Shown here: in pieces, positions 8,734 through 17,765 of the stretch
Layout of the letters: every line of letters begins with the position of its first letter
Numbering within the stretch: the stretch's first letter is position 1
DNA from: Deltaproteobacteria bacterium
GTDB lineage: Bacteria > Myxococcota_A > UBA9160 > JAFDDA01
Direction: 5' to 3'
DNA length: 55,021 bases
NCBI GenBank assembly: GCA_019311105.1
Contig: JAFDDA010000003.1
Span: 1-55,021 of the forward strand
Notes under the pieces: model-generated
What the model saw: only the letters and a program-made list of their open reading frames with translations
Told to the model about the DNA's origin: nothing
Database searches by the model: none
Translations under genes and position numbers: made by a program

Positions 8734-9518
8734 AAGACCAGGACCCGGGCTCCCGAACCGGGGGGCGGGCTCGCCGCTGCGCGGGCGAGAGCCTCCGTCA
8801 CGAACGCCCGGCCGGCATCGACGGCGACCTCGAGCGGTTGGCCCAGGGCGAGGCCCGCGGCGATGGCCGACGAGAGGGCGCAACCCGTTCCGTGCGTTTC
8901 GCCCGCCGCGACGCGGTCGCCCTCGAGCCAACGCATTCGTTCACCCTGGTCGTCGCGGAGGGCGAGCAAGTCGCGCGGCGCGCCCTCGCGGTGTCCGCCT
9001 TTCACGAGCACGGCACGGGCCCCGTCCGCGAGCAGGCTCGCCGCTGCCTTTTCCGCGCCGGCGTCGCTCGAAACGTCCTCCCCCGTGAGTGCGGCGGCTT
9101 CTGGCCGGTTTGGCGTCACCAAGGCGGCACGCGGAAACAGGCTGTGCAACATCGGCCAGGCCCGTCGTTCGAGCAGGGGAGTCCCGTCGCTCGAAGCGAG
9201 CACCGGGTCGATCACCCAGGGGATGGCTTCGTCCAGGCCGACGAGTGCGAGGGCCACGTTGCGGGCGACGTCGTCGCTGGCGAGCATGCCGATCTTCACG
9301 GCAGCGGGCGTGAGGTCGCGGAGCAGGACCCGGAGTTGATCGAGAACTACCGAGGGGAACGTGGGCAGAACCTGATGGACTCGACCCGTGTCCTGCACGG
9401 TGAGAGCGGTGGGAACGCCCAGCCCGTGCACGCCCAGCGCGCGAAACACCTGTAGGTCGAGTTGGAGGCCCGCGCCGCCGGTGGGGTCGGAGCCTGCGAT
9501 CGTGAGAGCCATCTTCAT
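8730..9518 (-). CDS. thiD: Hydroxymethylpyrimidine/phosphomethylpyrimidine kinase ThiD
   Basis: ThiD phosphorylates HMP and HMP-phosphate to HMP-pyrophosphate, the pyrimidine half of thiamine. The protein has 262 residues, normal for the ribokinase-fold family. Signatures are TIAGSDPTGGAG at the N-terminus, VKIGMLAS, the magnesium/ATP site VIDPVLASSDGTPLL, PNRPEAAALTG, and GTGCALSSAIAA carrying the anion hole. The start is ATG at 9518, or 6 bases later. It is a single gene converging on mpl and facing away from the phosphodiesterase gene. No TPP riboswitch motif was recognised in the 102 bases upstream. The matching thiE lies 14 kb away on the same strand. Confidence 0.94.
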   Translation of the reverse strand: MKMALTIAGSDPTGGAGLQLDLQVFRALGVHGLGVPTALTVQDTGRVHQVLPTFPSVVLDQLRVLLRDLTPAAVKIGMLASDDVARNVALALVGLDEAIPWVIDPVLASSDGTPLLERRAWPMLHSLFPRAALVTPNRPEAAALTGEDVSSDAGAEKAAASLLADGARAVLVKGGHREGAPRDLLALRDDQGERMRWLEGDRVAAGETHGTGCALSSAIAAGLALGQPLEVAVDAGRAFVTEALARAAASPPPGSGARVLVF

Positions 9519-9620
9519 GACGGGTGAGAATACCGCGCCCCGCACGACGAGAGTGCCGCGCCGACTCGGCCGAGGCAGAGCCCGGCGCAGTCCGCTCGCA
9601 GGCGAGGTAAGCTGGCCTCG

Positions 9621-10844
9621 ATGGCGCCCCTTCGACGACCCCTGCGCTGGCGGTTCGTGTCCGCGCTGGCCGGCGTGCTGCTGTGGCTCGGCTCGGCCGC
9701 GAGCGCGTTCGCGGCACCCACGGTCGTCTTGATCTCGATGGACGGCACGCGCCCAGCCGATCTCGATGCGACCGAGCTGCCCGCCCTCTCCCGGATGCAA
9801 CGCCGCGGCGCACGTGCCGAGCGGATGCAGCCCGTCTTCCCCGCCAACACCTTCCCAAACCACGTGAGCCTGGTCACGGGCGTCTCGCCCGAACGGCACG
9901 GCATCGTGAACAACGTGTTCATCGACCCCGAACGGGGCCGCTTCAGCTATGCGGGCGACCCGACCTGGCTCGAGGCCGAGCCGCTCTGGTCCATCGTTGC
10001 GAACCATGGCGTGCGGAGCGCTTCGTACTATTGGGTGGGCTCCGAGGGCAAGTGGCGCAGCGGCCGCGGCCCCGACGACTGGCGCGCGTTCTCGAGTCGG
10101 ACTCGCGAGAGCGAGAAGATGGATCAGATCCTGAAGTGGTTGGCCTTGCCCGAGCCCGAGCGCCCGCAACTGATCACGGCCTGGTTCCATGGCGCCGATG
10201 GTGCGGGCCATCGCCACGGCCCCGGTGCTGACGCTGTTCGCAAGACGCTCGCGCAACAGGATGTGCAGCTGGCCCGCCTCTTCACGGCCCTCGACGTGCG
10301 GAAGCGTTGGGCCGAGACGACGGTGCTCGTCGTCTCGGATCACGGGATGCAAGCCATCGAGCAGACCGTGAATCTTCATGCCGCGTTCGTCGAGGCCGAG
10401 GTCGAAGCCCAGGTCCACGGCGGCGGCGGCTTCGTGACCGTGACCCTCGCCGACCCGGACGACGACCTCGACGACGCCCTCGAAACGGCCCGGGGCCTCG
10501 GCTTGGAAGCCTGGGCACGCGGCAAGGGGCCGGCCGGCCTCGGCTCGGCCAACCCACGCTTCGGCGACCTCGTCGCCATGGCGCCCCTCGGCACCGCGAT
10601 CTCGAAGGCCGGTCTGCTCGGCCGATTGCAGGCTTCGTTCATGGGGGGCACCCATGGCCACCGCCCGGATGCGCCTTCCATGGGTGCGATCTTCCTGGCG
10701 CTTGGACGCGGCGTCGCGGCGGGCTCCGCCCCGGGCCAGGTGCGGGCCCTCGACGTTGCACCTACCGTCCTCTCCTTGCTGGGTCTGCCGGTTCCCGACA
10801 CGATGGAGGGGCGGCCGATCGATCTCGAAGGGAACCCGAATTGA
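9621..10844 (+). CDS. Secreted type I phosphodiesterase / nucleotide pyrophosphatase
   Basis: A 407-residue alkaline-phosphatase-superfamily enzyme of the NPP type. A Sec signal peptide covers residues 1-31 (Arg-rich start, hydrophobic core, cleavage near AFA-AP). The two-zinc site is visible: Asp41 in SMDGTRP, nucleophile Thr77 in ANTFPNH, FHGADGAGHRHGP, VVSDHGM and GTHGHRP. It probably cleaves phosphodiester or pyrophosphate bonds of nucleotides or lipid head groups outside the cytoplasm; the substrate cannot be read from sequence. The next gene (10862) is exported as well and closely spaced. Confidence 0.91.
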   Translation: MAPLRRPLRWRFVSALAGVLLWLGSAASAFAAPTVVLISMDGTRPADLDATELPALSRMQRRGARAERMQPVFPANTFPNHVSLVTGVSPERHGIVNNVFIDPERGRFSYAGDPTWLEAEPLWSIVANHGVRSASYYWVGSEGKWRSGRGPDDWRAFSSRTRESEKMDQILKWLALPEPERPQLITAWFHGADGAGHRHGPGADAVRKTLAQQDVQLARLFTALDVRKRWAETTVLVVSDHGMQAIEQTVNLHAAFVEAEVEAQVHGGGGFVTVTLADPDDDLDDALETARGLGLEAWARGKGPAGLGSANPRFGDLVAMAPLGTAISKAGLLGRLQASFMGGTHGHRPDAPSMGAIFLALGRGVAAGSAPGQVRALDVAPTVLSLLGLPVPDTMEGRPIDLEGNPN

Positions 10845-10861
10845 ACGACCCGGTACGACGA

Positions 10862-11572
10862 ATGTGCCCCCTTGGGCGAGTCGCATGGCGGCTGGGCTGC
10901 GCGGCCCAGGCGCTGGCCCTGGTTGTGGGGATGGGGCTCTTCGCCGGAGTGGCACAGGCCGCCGACACGACCTGGCATGCCGAGACCCTGACCAGCAGCC
11001 CGCGCGGTGTGCACATCACCTCGTACTGGTCGAAGGGGCGGGACCGCATGCGCGCCGAAACCGTCATCGGCGGTCACCGCATCGTGACCATCATCAACGG
11101 CAAGGACTACCACGCGTTGGACGTTACCTCGGGGACGGCCATCACCATCAAGCGCAACCCACGGTCGGTTGCTGCGACCAAGAAGTGGAGCCGTTTGATT
11201 GGCCTCGAGGGTTTCGTGATCAAGGATCGCGGCGGTGAGAAAGTGAGGTCCGAGACCCTCGGCAGCCGCATGTGCGATGTCTTCGTCAACACGGACCAAC
11301 GCGGCAAGCAAACGGTCTGGGTCCAGCAGGAGGGCCCGGAAGAAGCGATCCCGCTGCGCGTCGAGGTCTACAGCCGCCAGGCGGGCGCCGTGATCCGGAC
11401 CGACTACGTCCAGTGGATCGAAGGCATGGAACTTCCGGACCGACTGTTCGAGCCCGACGCGAGGTTCCCGAGCGAGAAGTTCGACTACGACGACTACGTG
11501 GCCGCCGGCAACGAGGGCAAGGTCCCGGCCGTCATGATCCTCTACGGAAACCTGCTCCACGGCAACAAGTAG
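10862..11572 (+). CDS. Secreted protein of unknown function, LolA-like beta-strand pattern
   Basis: A 236-residue protein with a clear Sec signal peptide (hydrophobic core about residues 14-32, cleavage after AQA). The mature part is a run of short beta strands, for example MRAETVIGGHRIVTIINGKDY. The pattern resembles the half-barrel of LolA/LolB-type periplasmic lipid carriers; this is inference from pattern, not a family match. The ATG at 10862 is chosen. A TTG at 10841 in the same frame overlaps the previous stop and would add seven residues. It is likely co-transcribed with the phosphodiesterase, so the two may act on the same envelope substrate. Confidence 0.75.
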   Translation: MCPLGRVAWRLGCAAQALALVVGMGLFAGVAQAADTTWHAETLTSSPRGVHITSYWSKGRDRMRAETVIGGHRIVTIINGKDYHALDVTSGTAITIKRNPRSVAATKKWSRLIGLEGFVIKDRGGEKVRSETLGSRMCDVFVNTDQRGKQTVWVQQEGPEEAIPLRVEVYSRQAGAVIRTDYVQWIEGMELPDRLFEPDARFPSEKFDYDDYVAAGNEGKVPAVMILYGNLLHGNK

Positions 11573-11710
11573 CCTGGCCGGGCGCCCGGCCTCTGCCGCC
11601 CTGAGACTCCGCTGAATGTTCAATGGCTGGGGTCCGCCGCCCTTGGGGTTCGCCCCCTCGGATTGCTCCTCGAGCCCCCGGTGGCCCCCCGGGCCGCGTA
11701 GCTTGGGTTC

Positions 11711-11980
11711 ATGGGAGTCGCGAGAGCCAATCGAAGCCGCTGGTTCGCCGCCGCCCGCTGGTTCGCCGTCGCCGTGAGGGCCTCGGCAGGCCTGGGCGTC
11801 GCCGCCGGCCTGCTGCTGGCCGTGGGGTCCCTGGCTCTGGGGGCTCAGCCCTTCCGCGGGGTCCCGGGCTGGGCGTGGCTCGCCGTGGCCTTCGCCTGCC
11901 TGCTCGTGCGCGAGGCCCAGGGCATGCCCGGGCCGCGGCCGGCGCTGGCGCCCGTCAGGAAGGGTCGCCGACCCAGGTGA
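11711..11980 (+). CDS. Small predicted membrane protein (89 aa), uncertain
   Basis: An 89-residue frame with a basic, Trp-containing N-terminus and two hydrophobic stretches (about 26-46 and 52-67) separated by a short loop, then a Pro/Arg-rich basic tail. This would be a two-helix inner-membrane protein. I recognise no family. It lies after a 138-base gap, and its last 26 bases overlap the end of mrp on the other strand. Codon use matches its neighbours, but at this GC content short open frames arise by chance, so the call is tentative. Confidence 0.4.
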   Translation: MGVARANRSRWFAAARWFAVAVRASAGLGVAAGLLLAVGSLALGAQPFRGVPGWAWLAVAFACLLVREAQGMPGPRPALAPVRKGRRPR

Positions 11981-13049
11981 TGTTCGCGTCGGCGACCGGC
12001 GGTGCGCTCGCCATCACGGCCAGCTTCCGGACCACCGAGCCGGCCACGTCGCGCAGCCGATTGGCCACGTCGCAGTCGGGGTCGAACTCGAGGATGGGCT
12101 TGCCGATGTCGCCGCCCTCGACGACCCGCGGGTCGATGGGCAGCTCACCCAGGAAGTCGACGCCGATCTCCTCCGCCGTGCGTCGCCCGCCGCCCTCGCC
12201 GAACAGGTAGTACTTCTTGTCGGGCAGCTCGGGCGGCGTGAAGTAGGACATGTTCTCGACGATGCCGAGGACCGGCACGTTCACCTTCTCGAACATCGCG
12301 AGGCCCTTGCGGGCATCGATCAGGGAGAGATCGTTCGCCGTCGTGACGATCACGGCGCCGGAGAGCGGTGCGGACTGGGTCAGCGTGAGGGCCGCGTCGC
12401 CCGTGCCCGGCGGCAGGTCGATCACCAGGTAGTCGAGCTCGCCCCAATCGACATCGCGCAGGAACTGAGTGATCAGGCCGTGCACCATCGGGCCGCGCCA
12501 GATCACGGGCGACCCTTCGTCCACGAAGAAGCCCATGCTCATGAGCTTCAAGCCGTACTTCTCGAGGGGGAGGATGCGCTTCTCGGTCGTCTCGGGCCGG
12601 CCGCTGACCCCCATCAGCAACGGCAGCGACGGGCCGTAGACGTCGGCATCGAGCAGGCCGACCTTGCCGCCCATTTGGTGGAGGGCCAGGGCGAGGTTCG
12701 TCGAGACCGTGCTCTTACCCACACCGCCCTTGCCCGAGGCCACGGCGATCGTGTGCTTCACGTGCGGGAGGAGCTCGCCTTCGGGCGCGGCGGGTCGGCC
12801 ACGCGTCTGGGCGGTCATGTTCACGTCGACCTCGGTCACGTCGTCGAGCTGGAGCACGCGCTCGCGGGCGGCCTTCTCGAACTCGGCCTTCACCGGGCAG
12901 GCGGGCGTGGTGAGCTCGATGTCGAAGCGCACGCGGCCGCCCTCGATGGCGACGTTCTTCACGAAGCCGAGTTCGACGATGCTCTTCTGAAAGTCGGGGT
13001 CGACGATCGGACGCAGGGCGTCCAGAACCTGGGGTTCGGTCACGGGCAT
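11955..13049 (-). CDS. mrp: Mrp/NBP35-family iron-sulfur cluster carrier (ApbC-like)
   Basis: A P-loop ATPase that carries and transfers Fe-S clusters. The protein has 364 residues. An N-terminal MIP18/DUF59 domain (about 1-80, with TTPACPVK) is followed by the Mrp ATPase with deviant Walker A SGKGGVGKS (105-113), the switch region DADVYGPSLP, DYLVIDLPPGTGD, and VENMSYF. The CxxC pair that usually follows ENMSYF and bridges the cluster at the dimer interface is absent; this protein reads TPPELPDKKYY there. As far as I recall, variants of this kind occur in other Mrp/HCF101-like proteins. It is downstream of the large subtilase on the same strand, 57 bases away. Confidence 0.92.
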   Translation of the reverse strand: MPVTEPQVLDALRPIVDPDFQKSIVELGFVKNVAIEGGRVRFDIELTTPACPVKAEFEKAARERVLQLDDVTEVDVNMTAQTRGRPAAPEGELLPHVKHTIAVASGKGGVGKSTVSTNLALALHQMGGKVGLLDADVYGPSLPLLMGVSGRPETTEKRILPLEKYGLKLMSMGFFVDEGSPVIWRGPMVHGLITQFLRDVDWGELDYLVIDLPPGTGDAALTLTQSAPLSGAVIVTTANDLSLIDARKGLAMFEKVNVPVLGIVENMSYFTPPELPDKKYYLFGEGGGRRTAEEIGVDFLGELPIDPRVVEGGDIGKPILEFDPDCDVANRLRDVAGSVVRKLAVMASAPPVADANITWVGDPS

Positions 13050-13106
13050 TGGGGGGGTCTCCGAGGCGTCCGAGGAAGGGCGGAGGCTAGCAGAGCGCTA
13101 GGGGCT

Positions 13107-16100
13107 TCACTCGCAGTTCAGAGCCGTGCTGAGCGCCAGCGAGTGGTTCAACACCTCCAGGAGTGGCAGCGGCGAATGGTCCGCCCAGAAGAGCTGCGCG
13201 GCGGCGAACCAGCGGCAGATGCCGCAGCCGAAGTCGCCCGGAGCACATTCGATAGCGGCGACCTGGCGTTCGGCCGTGTCGGCGACGCTTTCCTGCAAGC
13301 GGAGCTGCAAGGGCCCGAAGTCGGCCCACTCCGGGCGCACCGGGGTGAGGCTCAGATAGCCGAGCAGTAGCGGGGTGGGGCGGAGCCGGACACCGGGGTC
13401 GATCGTCACCTCGATGTGTTGCACGACGTATGGGAAGACGAGGGACGCAAACGCACGCGCGAGGCGTGGGTCATCTTCGGCGAGTTCGCGCAGCTCGCGA
13501 TGGATCGACTGCAACACCCACAAGAGGCTCTCGAGGGGTTCGCGCGGGGTGGCCAGGGGCGAGACGCCCGAGCTGAGGTTCTGGGTGTTGCGGCGGTCGC
13601 GGCCAAAACCCTGCCAGGGGATCGACGCATCGGTCGCCGGCGCCGGCGTGTTCCAAACGAAGAGGTCGCCCTCACGCGTGACGGCCACGACCTCGATGAG
13701 GCCGTCGCCGTCCACGTCGCCCGGGGTCGGCGATGCCAGGGCCCAGCCGAGCGTCAGCTTGGGCCAGCCTTCGGGCTGGACGGCACTCCCGGTGGGCACG
13801 CCCGCGGCGGCGGCTTCTGCCGCGTCGTCGAGGATTTCGAACGCGCGCACGAGATACGTGCCACTTCCCTGGACGACGTCGGGGACGCCGTCGCCCGTGA
13901 CGTCGGCGAGGGCCGGGCTCGCGATGAACTGCATGTCCTCCATCACCTGCGGGAAGGCGGGGACGAGTTCGCCGCTCGAAGCCGGGTCGGCGTTCCACGC
14001 CGCGATCTGGTGGTGGGAGGTTTCTTGTCGGCCGGGGACCTGGACATCGAGCAGCTTGCGCAGCCCCGAGGTGGCGGCGACGAACTCGGGCAGGCCATCC
14101 TGGTCGAGGTCGCCGAAGGCCCCCGAGCCGAGGCTCGGGAAGAAGGGTGCATCGGCGGAGCCGGCCGTCGCGGGCACGCCCGGGAAACCTCCGCCCGCAA
14201 AGTCGATGGCAAACGGGCGCGGGAGAGAGCCCGGGCCATGGACACCGAAGACCGGTGCGCCCGCGCCGTCTACGAGGAGCGCCGGGCCTGCGTGGGAATA
14301 CAGCGCGGCTTCGAGGCTGCCGTTCCCGTCCGTGTCGGCGAGCGCGACCGAGGTCGAGACCCCCGTGGCGACGCTCGGCAGGAGTTGCGAGGTCAGCTGT
14401 GGAGTCTCGACGGGCCACCCCGCCACGGGCGTGCCGTCAGCATGCACCGCGTAGACGCGCCCCGTGGTGTCGAGGTCGAGGGCGTCGGCGAACCCGAAGC
14501 CGAGCAGGGCGGAAAGGAGCCCTGACGGCGCGCTCCATCCGATTGGGTTCCCGCCGTATTCTTCGGTCGTTCCGACCACGAGTTCCGGTCGCCCGTCGCC
14601 GTCGAGGTCGCCTGCGGCCGGCGAGCCGACGATCTTGCGGGCGCGCTCCTTGGCGCCCGAGCCGGGCAGGGCCGTGGCGCGGCCCGAAACCGGGTCGAGG
14701 CTGACGCGCGCCGTGTCGGCGAGCCGCACGGGGAAGCCGGCCACCGGGGTGCCGTCGGCTCGCCAGGCGTAGAGGTGGCCGTCGAAGCCGCCCAGTACGA
14801 TCTCGAGGCCCGGGCTCTCGCCCGGGGGGTCGAGGTCGACGAGCGTGGGCGCGGAGAAGAACCCGGGGTCCGAGTCGTTCAAGGCATCGCGGTGCGCGGG
14901 GTCGGAGAGGGCCGGGTCGCTCCACACGGGGAAGCCGGGTCGTCGCGCGCCCACGTCGTCCCAGACATAGACGGCGCCTTCGGCGCCCGCGGCAACGATC
15001 TCCACGCGTCCATCGCCGTCGAGGTCGTCCGCAGCCACGGCGCCGCCGATCACTTCGTGGGGCACGGCGACCGCACCGCTTGCGAAACCCGAGGCCGGGT
15101 CGTCTTGGTGGACGGGCAGGGCGTCGGTTCGAACCGGGAAGCCCGGCAACGCCGTGCCACTCGCGCCGGCGAGGACGTGCAGTTCGCCGGCCCCGGTCCC
15201 GACCACCACGTCGAGCACGCCGTCGCGGTCGACGTCCACGAGGGCCGGGGAGCTCTCGAGAGAGGCGCCAAGATGCACCCGTCGCAACAAGGTCGCGTCG
15301 TGGTGGATCCCGACCGCGCGCCGATCCTCCCCCACGTTTCCGGCCGTGTCGGTCACGCGCAGGCGCAGCGTCACGGTATGGTCGTCGGGACTCGCGACCC
15401 CAGCCGCCGGGTCGAAGCCGCAACCCGCTGCCGTTGCGGCCGGGTCCCAGCTCGCGAGGGTCGCGCCGTCGAGGCCCGTGAGCGAGAACCCCGAGTCGAT
15501 CTCCACGAACGCGGCCTCGCCTGGCGCATTGCCGCAACCGACGGCGACGCTGAACGAGAAGCCGCCGGGCGTCCGCACCGCACGCGCCGTCCCCCGGATG
15601 TCGACACTCGGCGTCGCCACGGGGTCGACGGTCTCGAACCAGCGCAAGCCGCCGGAGAGGTCCGCCTCGGGCGGGATCCGTGAAAGGCCCGGCTCGACGA
15701 GGGTCGCCAATCGTCCGACGTCCGGCCGACCGTGGCCGGTGAAGGGGTCAAAGCCCGGCCCGGCCTCGAAGTGCGAGTTGCCGAAACTGAGGCTCGGGCC
15801 CGACAGCACGAGATTCGCCAGGAAGCCGAAGGTCGGCGTGAAGAAGAGTTGGAAGCCGTCCGGGGAATGATCCACGTCCTCCGCGAGGAAGCGGAAGATC
15901 TGGCGGACTTCTTCGGCCGAGAAGGCGCTGGCCGCGTCGCCCGTGCAATCGCCGCTCGCCACGCAGTAGGGGGCGAGCAAGCCCTGGTCCACGAGGTTGC
16001 GCCCATGAGACACGATCAATGCCGCGACTCCAGCGGCGCGGCCCGTGGCCTCGGAAGAGCACGACGTGGACGGGATCGACACCCAGGCGTGGGGGCCGTA

Positions 16101-17294
16101 GTTCGTGCAGCCGTTCAGCAGGTCGAAGCCGAGGTTCGCCGGCCCGCCTTCGCTGGGAGTGTGGTCGGGCACGAGCTCGTCGTCGCCGTTGCGGATCGAG
16201 TTCACCCAGATCGTGTGGTCGTAGTTCGCGGGGTAGTTGTGATGCTGCGCTTCCTCATCGGCCGCGCTCGCGATGAGGGGGATGCCGCGCGCGTACGCGT
16301 AGTCGATGGCCTGCTGCCCCGACGGCCCCGCGCTGATCGCACCGAGTGCCTCGCTGACGACCGCCACGGGCCAGTCGGCCGCATAGACCACGGCTCGCGC
16401 AAAGTCGGTCCCGATGGCGACGAAGCTGTCGCCGACCTTCAGGGGTAGATAGAGCTGGTTCGGCGCCGTGCCCGGGAAGCCGGTGCCGTTGTTCGCCTCG
16501 GCGGCCATGTCCTCGGCCTGGCCCGTCCCGTGGCCATAGTCGACGTCGTCGAAGGGGTCGTTGTCGTCGTCCTGGAAGTCCCAGCCGGTGATGTCATCCA
16601 CGAAGCCGTTGGCGTCGCTGTCGCTGCCATAGCCGTCATGGCCGTCGCTGCAGGCACGGAGGATGTCCTGCCCGTCGAGCCGCGCGGGGTCGCCACCCAA
16701 GCCGGGTGCGACGACCGTCGCGCCGGCGAGCCCGTGACACGTGATGCCTTCGAAATCATCGACACTCACCACGCCGTCGCCGTTGCAATCGTGTCCCGGC
16801 CCGGTGCAGGGCGCAGGCGGGTTGGCGTCCGCGGGGAAGGGGAGTTCCCAAGTCCGCAGCGCGACCTTGCGGGCGACGTCGGGGCTCGACCAACGGATGC
16901 CGCTGTCGAGCACCGCCACCACCACGTCGGGCCGGCCGGTCGTGACCTGCCAGCCCTCTACGAGGTTCAGCCCGCCGACCAGGCCGTCGGCCGGGCCGCC
17001 CGAGATCTCACCTTGATACTTCCAGCCGCTGCCCGCATCGGGCGCCGCCGGGTTGAAGTCGTAGTCATCCGGCATCTCCGCCGGGTCGCCCGGCGTGGGC
17101 GGGGGGAGGAAGAGGTAGTCGGCGTAATCGTCCGGCCCGACACAGGTGTCGTCGCCGACGGGGCATGCGGGGTCGCACGCGTTGTCTGCGCGGGCGCAGC
17201 CGGGGTAGGGGAACTCTGCACGTGCCGGCGGCGCGCTGCCCGCCACCAGGGCGCCGAGCGCCAGACCGAGCCACGTCCGTACCTGCATCCGCAT
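13107..17294 (-). CDS. Large secreted S8 subtilisin-like protein with FG-GAP/VCBS repeats
   Basis: The 1395-residue protein starts with a Sec signal (1-26). The S8 domain spans about residues 85-450: Asp130 in AVLDSGI, His255 in DYGHGTG, and Ser414 in a degenerate CSSEATG in place of GTSMAAP. The oxyanion-hole Asn (AAGN in subtilisin) is replaced by Asp346 (SAADE). Between Asp and His lie a dockerin/EF-hand-like DCNGDGVVSVDDF and calcium-type Asp clusters. From about 690 to 1250 there are at least seven FG-GAP/VCBS-like repeats (DVDRDG, DLDGDG, DTDGNG, DLDQDG, DVTGDG), probably a calcium-binding beta-propeller. A Cys-containing C-terminal domain of about 130 residues ends the protein. It is probably surface or extracellular; activity is plausible but not certain. 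Confidence 0.9.
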   Translation of the reverse strand: MRMQVRTWLGLALGALVAGSAPPARAEFPYPGCARADNACDPACPVGDDTCVGPDDYADYLFLPPPTPGDPAEMPDDYDFNPAAPDAGSGWKYQGEISGGPADGLVGGLNLVEGWQVTTGRPDVVVAVLDSGIRWSSPDVARKVALRTWELPFPADANPPAPCTGPGHDCNGDGVVSVDDFEGITCHGLAGATVVAPGLGGDPARLDGQDILRACSDGHDGYGSDSDANGFVDDITGWDFQDDDNDPFDDVDYGHGTGQAEDMAAEANNGTGFPGTAPNQLYLPLKVGDSFVAIGTDFARAVVYAADWPVAVVSEALGAISAGPSGQQAIDYAYARGIPLIASAADEEAQHHNYPANYDHTIWVNSIRNGDDELVPDHTPSEGGPANLGFDLLNGCTNYGPHAWVSIPSTSCSSEATGRAAGVAALIVSHGRNLVDQGLLAPYCVASGDCTGDAASAFSAEEVRQIFRFLAEDVDHSPDGFQLFFTPTFGFLANLVLSGPSLSFGNSHFEAGPGFDPFTGHGRPDVGRLATLVEPGLSRIPPEADLSGGLRWFETVDPVATPSVDIRGTARAVRTPGGFSFSVAVGCGNAPGEAAFVEIDSGFSLTGLDGATLASWDPAATAAGCGFDPAAGVASPDDHTVTLRLRVTDTAGNVGEDRRAVGIHHDATLLRRVHLGASLESSPALVDVDRDGVLDVVVGTGAGELHVLAGASGTALPGFPVRTDALPVHQDDPASGFASGAVAVPHEVIGGAVAADDLDGDGRVEIVAAGAEGAVYVWDDVGARRPGFPVWSDPALSDPAHRDALNDSDPGFFSAPTLVDLDPPGESPGLEIVLGGFDGHLYAWRADGTPVAGFPVRLADTARVSLDPVSGRATALPGSGAKERARKIVGSPAAGDLDGDGRPELVVGTTEEYGGNPIGWSAPSGLLSALLGFGFADALDLDTTGRVYAVHADGTPVAGWPVETPQLTSQLLPSVATGVSTSVALADTDGNGSLEAALYSHAGPALLVDGAGAPVFGVHGPGSLPRPFAIDFAGGGFPGVPATAGSADAPFFPSLGSGAFGDLDQDGLPEFVAATSGLRKLLDVQVPGRQETSHHQIAAWNADPASSGELVPAFPQVMEDMQFIASPALADVTGDGVPDVVQGSGTYLVRAFEILDDAAEAAAAGVPTGSAVQPEGWPKLTLGWALASPTPGDVDGDGLIEVVAVTREGDLFVWNTPAPATDASIPWQGFGRDRRNTQNLSSGVSPLATPREPLESLLWVLQSIHRELRELAEDDPRLARAFASLVFPYVVQHIEVTIDPGVRLRPTPLLLGYLSLTPVRPEWADFGPLQLRLQESVADTAERQVAAIECAPGDFGCGICRWFAAAQLFWADHSPLPLLEVLNHSLALSTALNCE

Positions 17295-17453
17295 GGGGGC
17301 CTCCGCGCCCCCCTTTTACCACACGGGAAGGGCCCGGGTGGACGCTGTCCCCGGCAGGTTTTCCAAGAAGAATCGTGGGTCTAGCGGAATGCGCCCGGCC
17401 GAGCCCCGCGGCTGTGGTAACACCCCTCCCTCTCCCTTCCTGAGGATCGAACG

Positions 17454-17765
17454 ATGGTGAACTGGGGTGACACTCCCTTCTGGCTGGCCTTCGGGCTGCT
17501 CGGCAACGCGGCCTTCGCTTCCCGCTTCCTGGTGCAATGGATTGCATCCGAACGCGCAGGGGAGAGCGTGATTCCGAAGGTCTTCTGGTACCTCTCGATC
17601 GTCGGCTCGATGATCCTGCTCTTCTACGCCCTGCACGTGAAGAACCTGGTCTTCACCCTGGCGTACCTCCCCAACTGCGTCGTCTACGTACGCAACCTCA
17701 TGTTGATCGAACGCAAGGAGCGCCAGCTAGCCCAGGGCGCTGACGAAGGGGACGGTTCTATTTGA
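17454..17765 (+). CDS. Lipid A biosynthesis N-terminal domain (LAB_N) membrane protein
   Basis: A 103-residue integral membrane protein with about three helices, matching the LAB_N family: NAAFASRFLVQWIASE, then an SVIPKVFWYLS segment, a core helix, and a YLPNCVVYVRNL end. Stand-alone LAB_N proteins often occur near lipid A or glycosyltransferase genes; their exact role is not settled. The start is the ATG at 17454, in a divergent layout with the protease gene. The last eight residues (ADEGDGSI) and the stop codon come from the palindromic element at 17739-17842, so the native C-terminus may have been altered by insertion of that element. Confidence 0.85.
   Translation: MVNWGDTPFWLAFGLLGNAAFASRFLVQWIASERAGESVIPKVFWYLSIVGSMILLFYALHVKNLVFTLAYLPNCVVYVRNLMLIERKERQLAQGADEGDGSI

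Noticed and set aside
9519..9620. TPP riboswitch upstream of thiD
   Set aside because: Only 102 bases are available and I could not find the conserved thi-box segments on the minus strand.
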